Shown here in pieces: positions 5,165 to 12,028 of a stretch of DNA of 12,028 nt. The notes below the pieces were generated by a model. The model was not told where the DNA came from and ran no database searches. It saw only the letters and a list, made by a program, of their open reading frames with translations. The stretch spans positions 1-12,028 of the forward strand of contig CAKVCK010000037.1 in NCBI GenBank assembly GCA_934725575.1, written 5' to 3'. Position 1 is the first letter of the stretch. The number at the start of each line of letters is the position of its first letter. A program made the translations under genes and the position numbers. The stretch is from an uncultured Bacteroidales bacterium. Lineage in GTDB: Bacteria; Bacteroidota; Bacteroidia; Bacteroidales; UBA932.

Positions 5165-8100
5165 ACAAGCTTACTGAATATTTCATGAAGCGGCCTGTCC
5201 TCTTCTGGTCAGCCGTCGCCGCCATACTCATCGCCGGTGTCCTGTCTTTCCTTTGGATGCCGAAACTTGAAGACCCTGCCATCAGCGCGAAGCAGGCGAT
5301 GGTGGTCATCTCATATCCTGGAGCCAGTGCGCACGAGGTGGAACTTAATGCGGCAATCCGCATGGAGGATGCACTGCGTGCCCTTCCTGACGTGAGCAAG
5401 GTAAAGACCGAATGCCAGAACGGCATGGCCATGATCACCGTGGAGTTCAAGATGACGGTCCTGAATGAAAAACTTCAGGAGCATTACGACCTCCTCAGGA
5501 GAAAGGTCAATGACGTAGCACCGTATCTTCCGCAGGATTGCCGGACGCCTATGGTAATCGACGACATGACAGACACTTACGGCATTTTCTACGCACTTCG
5601 CGGAGATGGATATGACTATTCGGAACTATACAAATATGCCAGTCTTATCCGCCGGGAGATACTTGATGTGAAAGGTGTAAAGCGCGTAAATGTCTCAGGT
5701 TCACGCGATGAGGTCATCAATGTCGTGTTGTCCAAGGAAAAACTCGCTCGCAACGGATTGATTCCCACACAGTTGATGATGTCATTGCAGGGAGCCGTAA
5801 AAAGCGTGGAGGCCGGAGATGTGGACGCTGCCGAGGACAAGATTCCTGTCCGCATATCAGGCCAGATCAAGAATGAGGACGATCTTCGCAATCTCATGGT
5901 CTCCACCGTGGACGGCAAGACCATAAGGCTGGGAGATGTGGCTGACGTGCAGCGTGCATATTCAGAACCTCAACGCAATGGCTTCTTTGTGGACAGGGAG
6001 CCTGCGTTGGCAATTTGCGCCGTTATGGAAGATGACGCCATCGTTCCGGATGTCGGAAAGCTGGTGGAGGAAAGGCTGGCAAGCCTGGAGAAGACTCTTC
6101 CCGCAGGATTGACGATTGACAAGATCTTCTTCCAGCCGGACAAGGTCAGGACAGCCATTTCATCTTTCATGCTGAACCTGCTCGAATCTGTCCTGATCGT
6201 GATTCTCGTGCTGATTTTCACGATGGGATTCCGGAGCGGAGCGATTATCGGATTCGGCCTTGTGCTGACCGTGGCCATTTCATTCCCAGTCCTGCTTGTA
6301 ATGGGTACAACATTGCAGCGTATCTCACTGGGAGCATTCATCATCGCGATGGGTATGCTGGTGGACAACGCGGTCGTGATAATGGACGGAATCCTCGTGG
6401 ACAAGAAGCGCGGACTGGGGCCGAAGACATACCTCTTCCGTATCGGGAAGAACACGGCGCTGCCGCTGCTCGGCGCCACGATCATTGCCGCCGCGACATT
6501 CATAAGTGTCTATCTTTCACCGGACACCGCCGGAGAATATGCCAGCGACCTGTTCCTCGTGCTGTGCGTGAGCCTTCTTGCAAGCTGGGTACTCGCTCTG
6601 ATCCAAGTGCCGATTTGCGCCAAGGACTGGTTGCCGCGCCACTACAAGGACGATGGAGGCAAGGACACTTCCGTGATGAACTCTCCGATGCACAGGGCGG
6701 TCAGAAAACTTGTTTCGTTCCTTGTGCAGTATAAGAAGACAGTAGTCGGTACAGCTGTGGTCATACTGCTTGCAAGTGCGTTCGGCATGACTAAGGTCAA
6801 GAACCTTTTCTTCCCTGATCTGGATTACAACCAGTTCGTCGTGGAGTGCTTCTTCCCGGCGGAAACTTCACCGGATGCGGTAAGAGACCATCTGATGGAA
6901 ATGAGTGAAATGCTGGAGAAAGATCCGAGGGTAATCAGGGTGTCCGCGGCCCAGGCCAGCGCGCCGGCCCACTATTGCCTGGTAAGGCCAATGACCTCGG
7001 GCGGAGACTGCTATGGTGAACTTATCGTAGACTGCAAAAACTACGACCATGTACTGAAGGCTATTCCTGAAGTAAGGTCACAGCTCAGGGCGGCGTTTCC
7101 ACAGGCATATATCCGTACCAGAAAGTATAATTTTTCCGTAGGGACATCACATACCGTAGAGGTGGAGTTCTCCGGCCCGGATCCTGCTGTCCTTAAGAGA
7201 TTAAGCGCTCAGGCCGAGGAAATCATGAGGGATTGTCCCTACGTGGACAAATATTCCGTCGAGAACAACTGGAGACCGACAGGAAAGAAATATGAACTCG
7301 CTTATAATCAGTTCAATGCCCTTCGCAGCGGCATTTCCCGTGGCGATGTCGGCAATGCCCTTCAGGCTGCCGGTGACGGTCTTCCAATCGGAGTGATTCC
7401 GGAGCAGGATCGCATGGTAATGGTGAACCTTCAGGTCAGAAATCAGGACGGAAGCCGCATATCCAACCTGGATGCCGTTCCTGTCTGGAGTACATTGAAC
7501 ATACATGTTTCCGATGAGGAAATGGGATCTGTCCTGTCTTCCGGCAAAGTCGCTTCGGAGCTGAAAGACAAGCTGTTCGCAACTGTACCTCTGACTTCCG
7601 TGGCTGACAGCATCGTCCTCAGCCCTGAAGAAAGCATGGTGCTCCGCTACAACGGACGGCGCGCGATCGAGGCCGAGTGCGATCCGGACCCGGACAATGA
7701 CTGTGCCACTCCTGCCAAAGTAGTATCTTCCATACGGAAAGACATTGAATCCATAGAACTTCCAGAAGGTTATGAACTCAGATGGATCGGCGACATGGGC
7801 ATTCAGAATGAGGCCATCAACAACATCCTCAAATATATTCCTTTGACATTGTTCCTGATGCTGGGAATCCTCCTTTTCCTTTTCGGTACATGGAAGAAGG
7901 TGTTCCTGATCATAATCTGCTTCCCGTTTGTCATCTGCGGCATCTCTCCGGCCCTTCTCATATCCGGCCAGCCGTTCACATTCATGGCGATAATAGGCCT
8001 TATCGGTCTTATCGGAATGATGGTGAAAAATGCGATCGTGCTGGTGGACGAAATCGGCAGACTGCAGAAAGAGGAAGGCTACGCCCCTTACAATGCGGTG

Positions 8101-8301
8101 GTCGAGGCGACCGTTTCCAGAGTACGTCCTGTGCTCATGGCATCATTGACCACGATTCTGGGCATGGTACCGCTTCTCGGCGATCCGATGTACGGCTCAA
8201 TGGCAGTCTGCATCATGTCTGGTCTGACTGTGGGTACAATGATCACCTTACTGCTTCTGCCTGTGTTATATACAGTGTTTTATCATATTAAAAAAGCATA
8301 A
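5161..8301 (+). CDS. RND-family efflux pump, inner-membrane permease
   Basis: This 1046-residue protein is a full-length proton-driven RND transporter (ACR_tran family). It has the expected plan: one helix near residues 10-30, a large periplasmic porter domain, helices at about 335-500, a further helix at about 525-545, a second porter/docking domain, and helices from about 890 to 1043. The N-terminus MNKLTEYFMKRPVLFW and the block YPGASAHEVE are family signatures. The transmembrane relay reads LVDN (Asp402, Asn403) where AcrB has Asp407-Asp408; Lys956 (VKNAIVL) matches Lys940; Arg987 matches Arg971; and Ala994 stands where AcrB has Thr978. The first Asp and the Lys are kept, so it is probably active but in a variant relay class. 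The start overlaps the adaptor stop, and the outer-membrane partner follows three bases after the stop. Substrates could be drugs, bile salts, fatty acids or other amphiphiles; sequence does not decide. Confidence 0.95.
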   Translation: MNKLTEYFMKRPVLFWSAVAAILIAGVLSFLWMPKLEDPAISAKQAMVVISYPGASAHEVELNAAIRMEDALRALPDVSKVKTECQNGMAMITVEFKMTVLNEKLQEHYDLLRRKVNDVAPYLPQDCRTPMVIDDMTDTYGIFYALRGDGYDYSELYKYASLIRREILDVKGVKRVNVSGSRDEVINVVLSKEKLARNGLIPTQLMMSLQGAVKSVEAGDVDAAEDKIPVRISGQIKNEDDLRNLMVSTVDGKTIRLGDVADVQRAYSEPQRNGFFVDREPALAICAVMEDDAIVPDVGKLVEERLASLEKTLPAGLTIDKIFFQPDKVRTAISSFMLNLLESVLIVILVLIFTMGFRSGAIIGFGLVLTVAISFPVLLVMGTTLQRISLGAFIIAMGMLVDNAVVIMDGILVDKKRGLGPKTYLFRIGKNTALPLLGATIIAAATFISVYLSPDTAGEYASDLFLVLCVSLLASWVLALIQVPICAKDWLPRHYKDDGGKDTSVMNSPMHRAVRKLVSFLVQYKKTVVGTAVVILLASAFGMTKVKNLFFPDLDYNQFVVECFFPAETSPDAVRDHLMEMSEMLEKDPRVIRVSAAQASAPAHYCLVRPMTSGGDCYGELIVDCKNYDHVLKAIPEVRSQLRAAFPQAYIRTRKYNFSVGTSHTVEVEFSGPDPAVLKRLSAQAEEIMRDCPYVDKYSVENNWRPTGKKYELAYNQFNALRSGISRGDVGNALQAAGDGLPIGVIPEQDRMVMVNLQVRNQDGSRISNLDAVPVWSTLNIHVSDEEMGSVLSSGKVASELKDKLFATVPLTSVADSIVLSPEESMVLRYNGRRAIEAECDPDPDNDCATPAKVVSSIRKDIESIELPEGYELRWIGDMGIQNEAINNILKYIPLTLFLMLGILLFLFGTWKKVFLIIICFPFVICGISPALLISGQPFTFMAIIGLIGLIGMMVKNAIVLVDEIGRLQKEEGYAPYNAVVEATVSRVRPVLMASLTTILGMVPLLGDPMYGSMAVCIMSGLTVGTMITLLLLPVLYTVFYHIKKA

Positions 8302-8304
8302 AAA

Positions 8305-9654
8305 ATGAGAATGAATATAGTTTTGTCAATGCTGCTTTACGCTGTGTCCCAGACGGTCGCCGTAGCGCAACCATCCGGGGCAGCGTTAATCTTGAATGTA
8401 GAAAAATGCCGTCAGATGGCATTGAATAGCAGCGAAGACGTGAGGAAGGGCAACAATACTTTAGCCCAATCCGCGCTGGACAGGAAGATTGCGGTCTCGG
8501 CTTTTCTGCCTGCGGTAGAGGCGAGCGGGTCGGTCATGTACATGACGCCGAACATGGAAATGAGCGGCATGGAAATGATAATGAAGGGCACTTATATGGC
8601 CGGGATAATGCTTACCCAGCCAATATACGCCGGCGGTAAGATATTGACAGGCAAGAAGATGGCAGAAATCGGAAAAGATGCGGCGGTTGAGCGGCTCCGT
8701 ATGGCCAAAGCGTCCGTAATCTATGATGCGGACAATGCGTACTGGACCTATGTGGCGGTCATGCAGAAACAGGCAATGATGGATGCGCTCACCGCCCAGC
8801 TGGACACCCTGTTCTCGCAAATCGGTGTGGCATCATCCGCCGGCATGGCGACGGACGCTGATTTGCTGACGGTCAAGGCCAAACGTTCCGAAGTGGAATA
8901 TCAAGCCCGCAAGGTGGCAAATGGCGTGGCAATGTGCAGGATGGCATTGTGCAGAGTCGTAGGCGTGCCTTTCGACACAGTAATAGAGGTAGAGGACATC
9001 GCAGTGCCAAAGGAGTTTACCCGTATGGAAACGAACGATGTGTCAGTCACAGACAGGCCTGAGATGAAGCTGCTCGAAACGAGTCTGAAAGTTTCCCGTC
9101 TGCAGGTCCGCATGACGAGAGGCGATTACCTTCCGACCCTGGCGCTTGTCGGCGGATATTGTCCCTATGGCAACATCAAGATGAAAACTATGGTGGATGC
9201 CGGTGGCGGCAATTATGCGCCTTATACACAGAAGATCGGACAGGATATGGGCGTGGCTATGCTGTCTCTCAGCATTCCGATTCTCAAATGGGGACAGGGA
9301 AATAACAAGATCCGCAAGGCGAAGCTCGATGTGGACAACGCCGCTCTTGACCTTCAGAAGAATGGCCGTCTTCTGGAACTACAGGCAAGACAGGCGGCAT
9401 TCAATCTTTCCGACAGCTACAACCTTATCGAAGCGGCCATGGATGGGAAGGCTCAAGCAGATGAGAATCTTAGAGTTACAGAGAATCGTTATCACGCTTC
9501 CATGTGTCCTCTCTCGGATTATCTTGATGCGCAGTTCCAGTGGCAGCAGGCCAGGAGTAATCTTATCGAGGCGTTCACGCAGTCCCGCATCGCCGAGACG
9601 GATTACCTGATGGCTACCGGCCACCTGGTGGACGAGACGGTCTTCGCAAAGTAA
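8305..9654 (+). CDS. TolC-family outer-membrane efflux channel
   Basis: This 449-residue protein is the outer-membrane exit duct of the tripartite pump. Residues 1-21 form a signal peptide with likely cleavage after AVA. Two OEP repeats follow (about 30-220 and 235-440), rich in long helices that form the periplasmic tunnel. LTQPIYAGGKI and LSIPILKWGQGNNKIRKAK are the usual strand-to-helix turns of the two repeats. It starts three bases after the pump stop, so all three parts are made from one transcript. A second ATG at 8311 is possible and would still leave a signal peptide. The natural family end is around MATGHL; here the frame continues with VDETVFAK, which copies the end of the upstream peptidase gene at DNA level. 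That extension is the only odd part; the rest is ordinary. Confidence 0.92.
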   Translation: MRMNIVLSMLLYAVSQTVAVAQPSGAALILNVEKCRQMALNSSEDVRKGNNTLAQSALDRKIAVSAFLPAVEASGSVMYMTPNMEMSGMEMIMKGTYMAGIMLTQPIYAGGKILTGKKMAEIGKDAAVERLRMAKASVIYDADNAYWTYVAVMQKQAMMDALTAQLDTLFSQIGVASSAGMATDADLLTVKAKRSEVEYQARKVANGVAMCRMALCRVVGVPFDTVIEVEDIAVPKEFTRMETNDVSVTDRPEMKLLETSLKVSRLQVRMTRGDYLPTLALVGGYCPYGNIKMKTMVDAGGGNYAPYTQKIGQDMGVAMLSLSIPILKWGQGNNKIRKAKLDVDNAALDLQKNGRLLELQARQAAFNLSDSYNLIEAAMDGKAQADENLRVTENRYHASMCPLSDYLDAQFQWQQARSNLIEAFTQSRIAETDYLMATGHLVDETVFAK

Positions 9655-9659
9655 CGGGA
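9617..9659 (+). repeat. 43-bp direct repeat, copy 2 (3' end of TolC-like gene)
   Basis: This is the partner of 2944-2986: 38 of 43 bases are identical and the stop codon sits at the same place in both. The three differences before the stop codon fall on first, second and third codon positions, giving Leu to Val, Met to Thr and a silent Ala change. That pattern fits DNA duplication better than protein convergence. Together the copies bracket the araC-efflux module, 6673 bases apart. Confidence 0.75.
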
Positions 9660-9663
9660 CGGA

Positions 9664-9705
9664 TCCGATCAGTGAACAGCTTATTGACGGAGGGTAAATC
9701 TTTTT
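9664..9705 (+). terminator. possible weak terminator after the efflux operon
   Basis: TCCG-TCAGT (9664-9673, with bulged A9668) can pair with ATTGA-CGGA (9683-9691) around a nine-base loop, and five T residues occur at 9701-9705. The T run starts nine bases after the stem, which is further than usual, so termination here is uncertain. It is the best candidate I see between the operon and the ATPase gene. Confidence 0.25.
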
Positions 9706-9734
9706 CGGTTCTCCTTAATTCTCGTAGAATTTTG
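9703..9734 (+). promoter_or_regulatory. possible promoter of the DUF4143 ATPase gene
   Basis: TTTC at 9703-9706, 20 bases, then GAATTTTG at 9727-9734 match the Bacteroidota promoter with one mismatch in each box. A perfect inverted repeat, AATTCT (9717-9722) and AGAATT (9726-9731) around CGT, overlaps the -7 box and could be an operator. Transcription would start near 9741, before both possible start codons (9755 and 9791). Confidence 0.3.
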
Positions 9735-9790
9735 TAAAAATCTAGGAAAGGTGTATGAAACCACTCTGTAAAACCTTAGGATTCGTGATT

Positions 9791-11140
9791 ATGAAAAGAA
9801 AGATTTACGATAAGCTACTTCAGTGGAAGCGAGAGAAAAACGGCGCTACAGCCCTTATGATTGAGGGTGCACGCCGTGTTGGCAAGAGTTACATCGCTCG
9901 AGAATTCGCCCGCAATGAATATGACTCATTTATCCTCATCGATTTCAGCAAGGCCCCGCAGCGAGTCAGAGGCTGGTTCGATGAGTATCTGGAAGATGTC
10001 GATACGCTCCTCCAGAACATCCAGCTCCACTACAAGAAAAAGCTTGCGACTCGAAAATCCCTCATTATCTTTGATGAAGTCCAGAAATGCCCTAAAGCCC
10101 GCGAGGCCATCAAAGCGCTGGTGGAAGACGGTCGCTTCGACTATCTGGAGACAGGCTCACTCATATCTATCAAGAAAAATGTTGAGAACATTGTTATTCC
10201 ATCCGAGGAGGACGGTATAGATATGTACCCCATGGACTTTGAAGAATTCCTTTGGGCTATGGGCAACGAAGTCCTGATGCCCTATATTCGGAAGCAATTC
10301 GAGAAATGTAAGCCCATGGGTGACTTTCACAGAGAGGCGCTGCACTATTTCCGGCAATACCTCATTGTTGGTGGAATGCCGCAAGCCGTAGCCGAATACG
10401 CTGCCTCTCGGGACTTTACAAAAGTGGATGCCATCAAACGTCAGATTCTACGCCTCTATAAGAACGACATTAAGAAATACGCCGGGGGCTTGACGGCCCG
10501 CGTCAGCGCCATTTACGATGCCATTCCCGGCCAACTCCAGAAGAAAGAAAAACAATTTACACTCACGGTCCTCAAGGATGAGGCTCGTATGCGTGAGTAT
10601 GACAGCGCCTTCTTCTGGTTGGATGACGCCAAGTTGGCAAATATCTGCTACAACACCACCGCGCCCAACATCGGGCTCCAGCTTAATGAAGACCGAACCA
10701 CCCTCAAATGCTATTTCTGCGACACTGGTTTGCTCATATCCCTTGCATTCAGCGCCCGTGGTATCGTCACTGATGAAATCTACCAGAAACTCATGTTTGA
10801 CAAGCTGGAAATCGATGAGGGGATGTTGGTGGAAAATATTGTCGCTCAGATGCTTAAGACCGCTGGAAGTGAACTGTTTTTCTATAACAACTACGACAAG
10901 GAAGAGGCGGAGAACCGCATGCAAATAGATTTCCTTATCCCAAAGGAGGTTGTCACTTCCAAACATAACATTTCCCCCATAGAGGTGAAAAGCAGCACAA
11001 ACTATACGCTCACATCCATCAAAAAATGTATCAAGAAATATGGCCAGTATCTTTCTACGCCCTATGTCTTGCATACCAATGATGTGGAGCAGAAAGATGG
11101 GCTCACCTATCTTCCGCTGTACATGACTCCGCTTTTATAA
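9791..11140 (+). CDS. AAA+ ATPase with DUF4143 domain (AAA_14 family)
   Basis: The protein has 449 residues from ATG 9791; an in-frame ATG at 9755 would add 12. I prefer 9791 because MKRKIYDKLLQWK is how such proteins usually begin. Walker A is GARRVGKS (residues 26-33, Lys32) and Walker B is LIIFDEVQK (91-99, Asp95-Glu96). The block LETGSLISI, with YPMDFEEFLWAMGN further on, is characteristic of AAA_14/DUF4143 proteins. The C-terminal DUF4143 domain ends in a PD-(D/E)xK-like pattern: Asp380 in QIDFLIP, then Glu398-Val-Lys400 in PIEVKSS. Such ATPases are abundant and often multicopy in Bacteroidota and archaea, and many look mobile; their cellular role is not established, and nuclease activity is only suggested by the fold. 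The gene is a single-gene unit with a possible promoter at 9703-9734 and a broken RhuM gene downstream. It appears intact and of normal length. Confidence 0.9.
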   Translation: MKRKIYDKLLQWKREKNGATALMIEGARRVGKSYIAREFARNEYDSFILIDFSKAPQRVRGWFDEYLEDVDTLLQNIQLHYKKKLATRKSLIIFDEVQKCPKAREAIKALVEDGRFDYLETGSLISIKKNVENIVIPSEEDGIDMYPMDFEEFLWAMGNEVLMPYIRKQFEKCKPMGDFHREALHYFRQYLIVGGMPQAVAEYAASRDFTKVDAIKRQILRLYKNDIKKYAGGLTARVSAIYDAIPGQLQKKEKQFTLTVLKDEARMREYDSAFFWLDDAKLANICYNTTAPNIGLQLNEDRTTLKCYFCDTGLLISLAFSARGIVTDEIYQKLMFDKLEIDEGMLVENIVAQMLKTAGSELFFYNNYDKEEAENRMQIDFLIPKEVVTSKHNISPIEVKSSTNYTLTSIKKCIKKYGQYLSTPYVLHTNDVEQKDGLTYLPLYMTPLL

Positions 11141-11179
11141 GACCGATATCCGTCAGATAAACAGGCTCTTAAGCATGAA

Positions 11180-11196
11180 TTCTTTTTGTAAAAGAA
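11180..11196. repeat. AT-rich 7-bp hairpin between ATPase and RhuM remnant
   Basis: TTCTTTT (11180-11186) and AAAAGAA (11190-11196) are perfect inverted repeats around TGT, 40 bases after the ATPase stop. It has no GC stem and no distinct T tract, so it is a poor terminator; it may be a regulatory site or chance in AT-rich sequence. Confidence 0.2.
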
Positions 11197-11238
11197 GAGA
11201 CCTCAGAAAGGCTTCTTCCATCGTATGCTTTTGCTTGA

Positions 11239-11774
11239 ATGCAGACGAGAAAAAGGGTGCAACAGGCTAGGCTGTTCTTCCCCAATACTGTCTCAACCGG
11301 AGAACTTATTCGTAATTCAGTCGATTCCAATATCTTATTCTATAAGACAGCACAGGGAGAGACACGTATTGAGGTTATCTTCAATGGGGATACATTCTGG
11401 ATGTCCCAGAAGAGGATGGCTGATCTTTTCGGAGTGGATGCGCGAACTGTCAATTACCATTTGAAGCAGATATTCGACAGTGGCGAATTGTCAGAGGCTG
11501 CAACTATCCGAAAAATTGGGATAGTTCAGTCTGAAGGAGGCAGCGCTTGGAGCATTTCCTGTCAATGAACGATTACAAGGCTATTGTGTCTGCCGGTACC
11601 GTTTCCCAAGAAGAGGCAAGGGACAAGGCCTATAGCGAATATGACAAGTTCAAGGTGATACAAGATCATACTTTTGTCTCCGATTTTGACAGATTCAACA
11701 ATAACGCTTGTAATGCCACCAGTGACCCCGACGCTCCTTTGCTCCCGTTTGACATAAACCCCACAAAAGAATGA
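11239..11774 (+). pseudogene. RhuM-family protein, broken by internal deletion and frameshift
   Basis: The first frame (11239-11568) begins with a nonspecific leader and then has the RhuM N-terminal domain: ILFYKTAQGETRIEV, DTFWMSQKRMADLFGV (a winged-helix-like segment), YHLKQIFDSGELSE and ATIRKIGIVQSEGG. Intact RhuM proteins are about 330 residues long and continue with a FYNLD..ISVGYRVNS core. Here the frame jumps at about 11538-11541 into the family's C-terminal end, read in another frame up to the stop at 11772-11774: LEHFLSMNDYK, then VSQEEARDKAYSEYDKFKVIQD and SDFDRF. The middle, roughly 170-180 residues by comparison with the family, is missing. RhuM was named from a Salmonella pathogenicity island; its biochemical role is not known, and copies are common on mobile or accessory DNA. 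The remnant is non-functional unless the join is an assembly error. Confidence 0.75.
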
Positions 11775-11897
11775 CAAGACGACTGTTCCTCTAAGACTTT
11801 GCGACACTCAAGGCATTGTCAAAATTCACAACGCAGCGAGGATTCACCACCCGCACTGAGTAACAACCGAGAACTTGCCGCAAGCGGGGCAATAAAC
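11775..11897. other. unassigned stretch between RhuM remnant and GH27 fragment
   Basis: Directly after the RhuM stop the same frame stays open into the GH27 fragment but has no ATG or GTG start and no recognisable family. A second plus-strand frame reads ATLKALSKFTTQRGFTTRTE and ends at a TAA (11862-11864), which might be the tail of an unrelated gene. I find no promoter box, tRNA or terminator here. The stretch looks like a scar between two gene fragments. Confidence 0.3.
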
Positions 11898-12028
11898 GGA
11901 ATTGCGGACTATGCCGGCGAGCTGACCAGAGAGAAGCTTTGGTACAGCGGGAAATATTCATTCGCCGCCCAGGACGTGCGCCAGTGGGCGGAATGGGGCT
12001 TCGACTATCTCAAATACGACTGGAACCC
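11898..12028 (+). pseudogene. GH27 alpha-galactosidase-like fragment, cut by the window end
   Basis: The last 43 codons contain ADYAGELTREKLWYSGKYSF, followed by DVRQWAEWGFDYLKYDWNP. The block QWAEWGxDYLKYDWN is the beta-strand of GH27 glycosidases that carries the catalytic nucleophile Asp (YDW). These enzymes remove terminal alpha-galactose, and in Bacteroidales they often sit in polysaccharide-use loci. The N-terminal quarter of the catalytic domain, including the GWNSWN motif expected about 100 residues earlier, is missing, and no start codon is visible upstream in the frame. The gene may continue past the window, but its 5' part has been lost or misjoined. Family call is good; exact substrate is unknown. 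Confidence 0.6.

Noticed and set aside
10448..11074. 208-codon minus-strand open frame inside the ATPase gene
   Set aside because: Antisense shadow of conserved DUF4143 coding sequence; composition does not look like a real protein.
9791..11774. ATPase plus RhuM as a toxin-antitoxin or anti-phage system
   Set aside because: RhuM is broken, the two genes are separated by about 100 bases with no shared promoter evidence, and neither family has an established defence role that I could support here.
1..12028. CRISPR arrays, tRNA or rRNA genes, riboswitches, insertion sequences
   Set aside because: I saw no regularly spaced repeats, no tRNA-like cloverleaf or rRNA segments, no transposase and no terminal inverted repeats.

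Overview
The window looks like a piece of a gut-type Bacteroidales (Bacteroidota) chromosome of intermediate GC content. Four things point there: Bacteroidota-style promoter boxes (TTTG, about 20 bases, TAnnTTTG), no Shine-Dalgarno sites, family types typical of the phylum (S46 dipeptidyl-peptidase, lipoprotein GH78 rhamnosidase, DUF4143 ATPase, RhuM), and a lipoprotein efflux adaptor. I cannot name a genus from sequence alone.

Layout. Bases 1-580 (minus strand) hold two broken genes fused head to tail: the first ~73 residues of a GH78-like alpha-L-rhamnosidase lipoprotein run directly into the C-terminal part of an N-formylglutamate amidohydrolase-family protein. Bases 580-842 are a divergent promoter region with two inverted repeats. 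Bases 843-2981 encode an intact periplasmic S46 dipeptidyl-peptidase of the DPP11 (acidic P1) type. Convergent to it is an AraC-family regulator (2991-3917, minus), whose 3' coding end contains a strong intrinsic terminator for the peptidase transcript. The regulator diverges from a three-gene RND efflux operon: adaptor lipoprotein (4094-5164), inner-membrane RND pump (5161-8301) and TolC-like outer-membrane factor (8305-9654). The 176-base regulator/operon gap is rich in symmetric sites. After the operon come a DUF4143-type AAA+ ATPase (9791-11140), a RhuM-family gene broken by an internal deletion (11239-11774), an unassigned stretch, and a GH27 alpha-galactosidase-like fragment cut by the window end.

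How the parts fit. The AraC protein probably controls the divergent pump operon and its own promoter. The three pump parts should form one envelope-spanning export complex of unknown substrate. The peptidase would clip dipeptides from peptides in the periplasm and has its own promoter.

Most notable observation. A 43-base direct repeat (38/43 identical) ends both the peptidase gene and the TolC-like gene and so brackets the whole regulator-plus-efflux module (about 6.7 kb). This resembles the duplicated 3' target end left when a cassette inserts at the end of a gene, although no integrase is visible. Both outer flanks of the window are mosaics of truncated genes, which could mean real decay or assembly chimerism.
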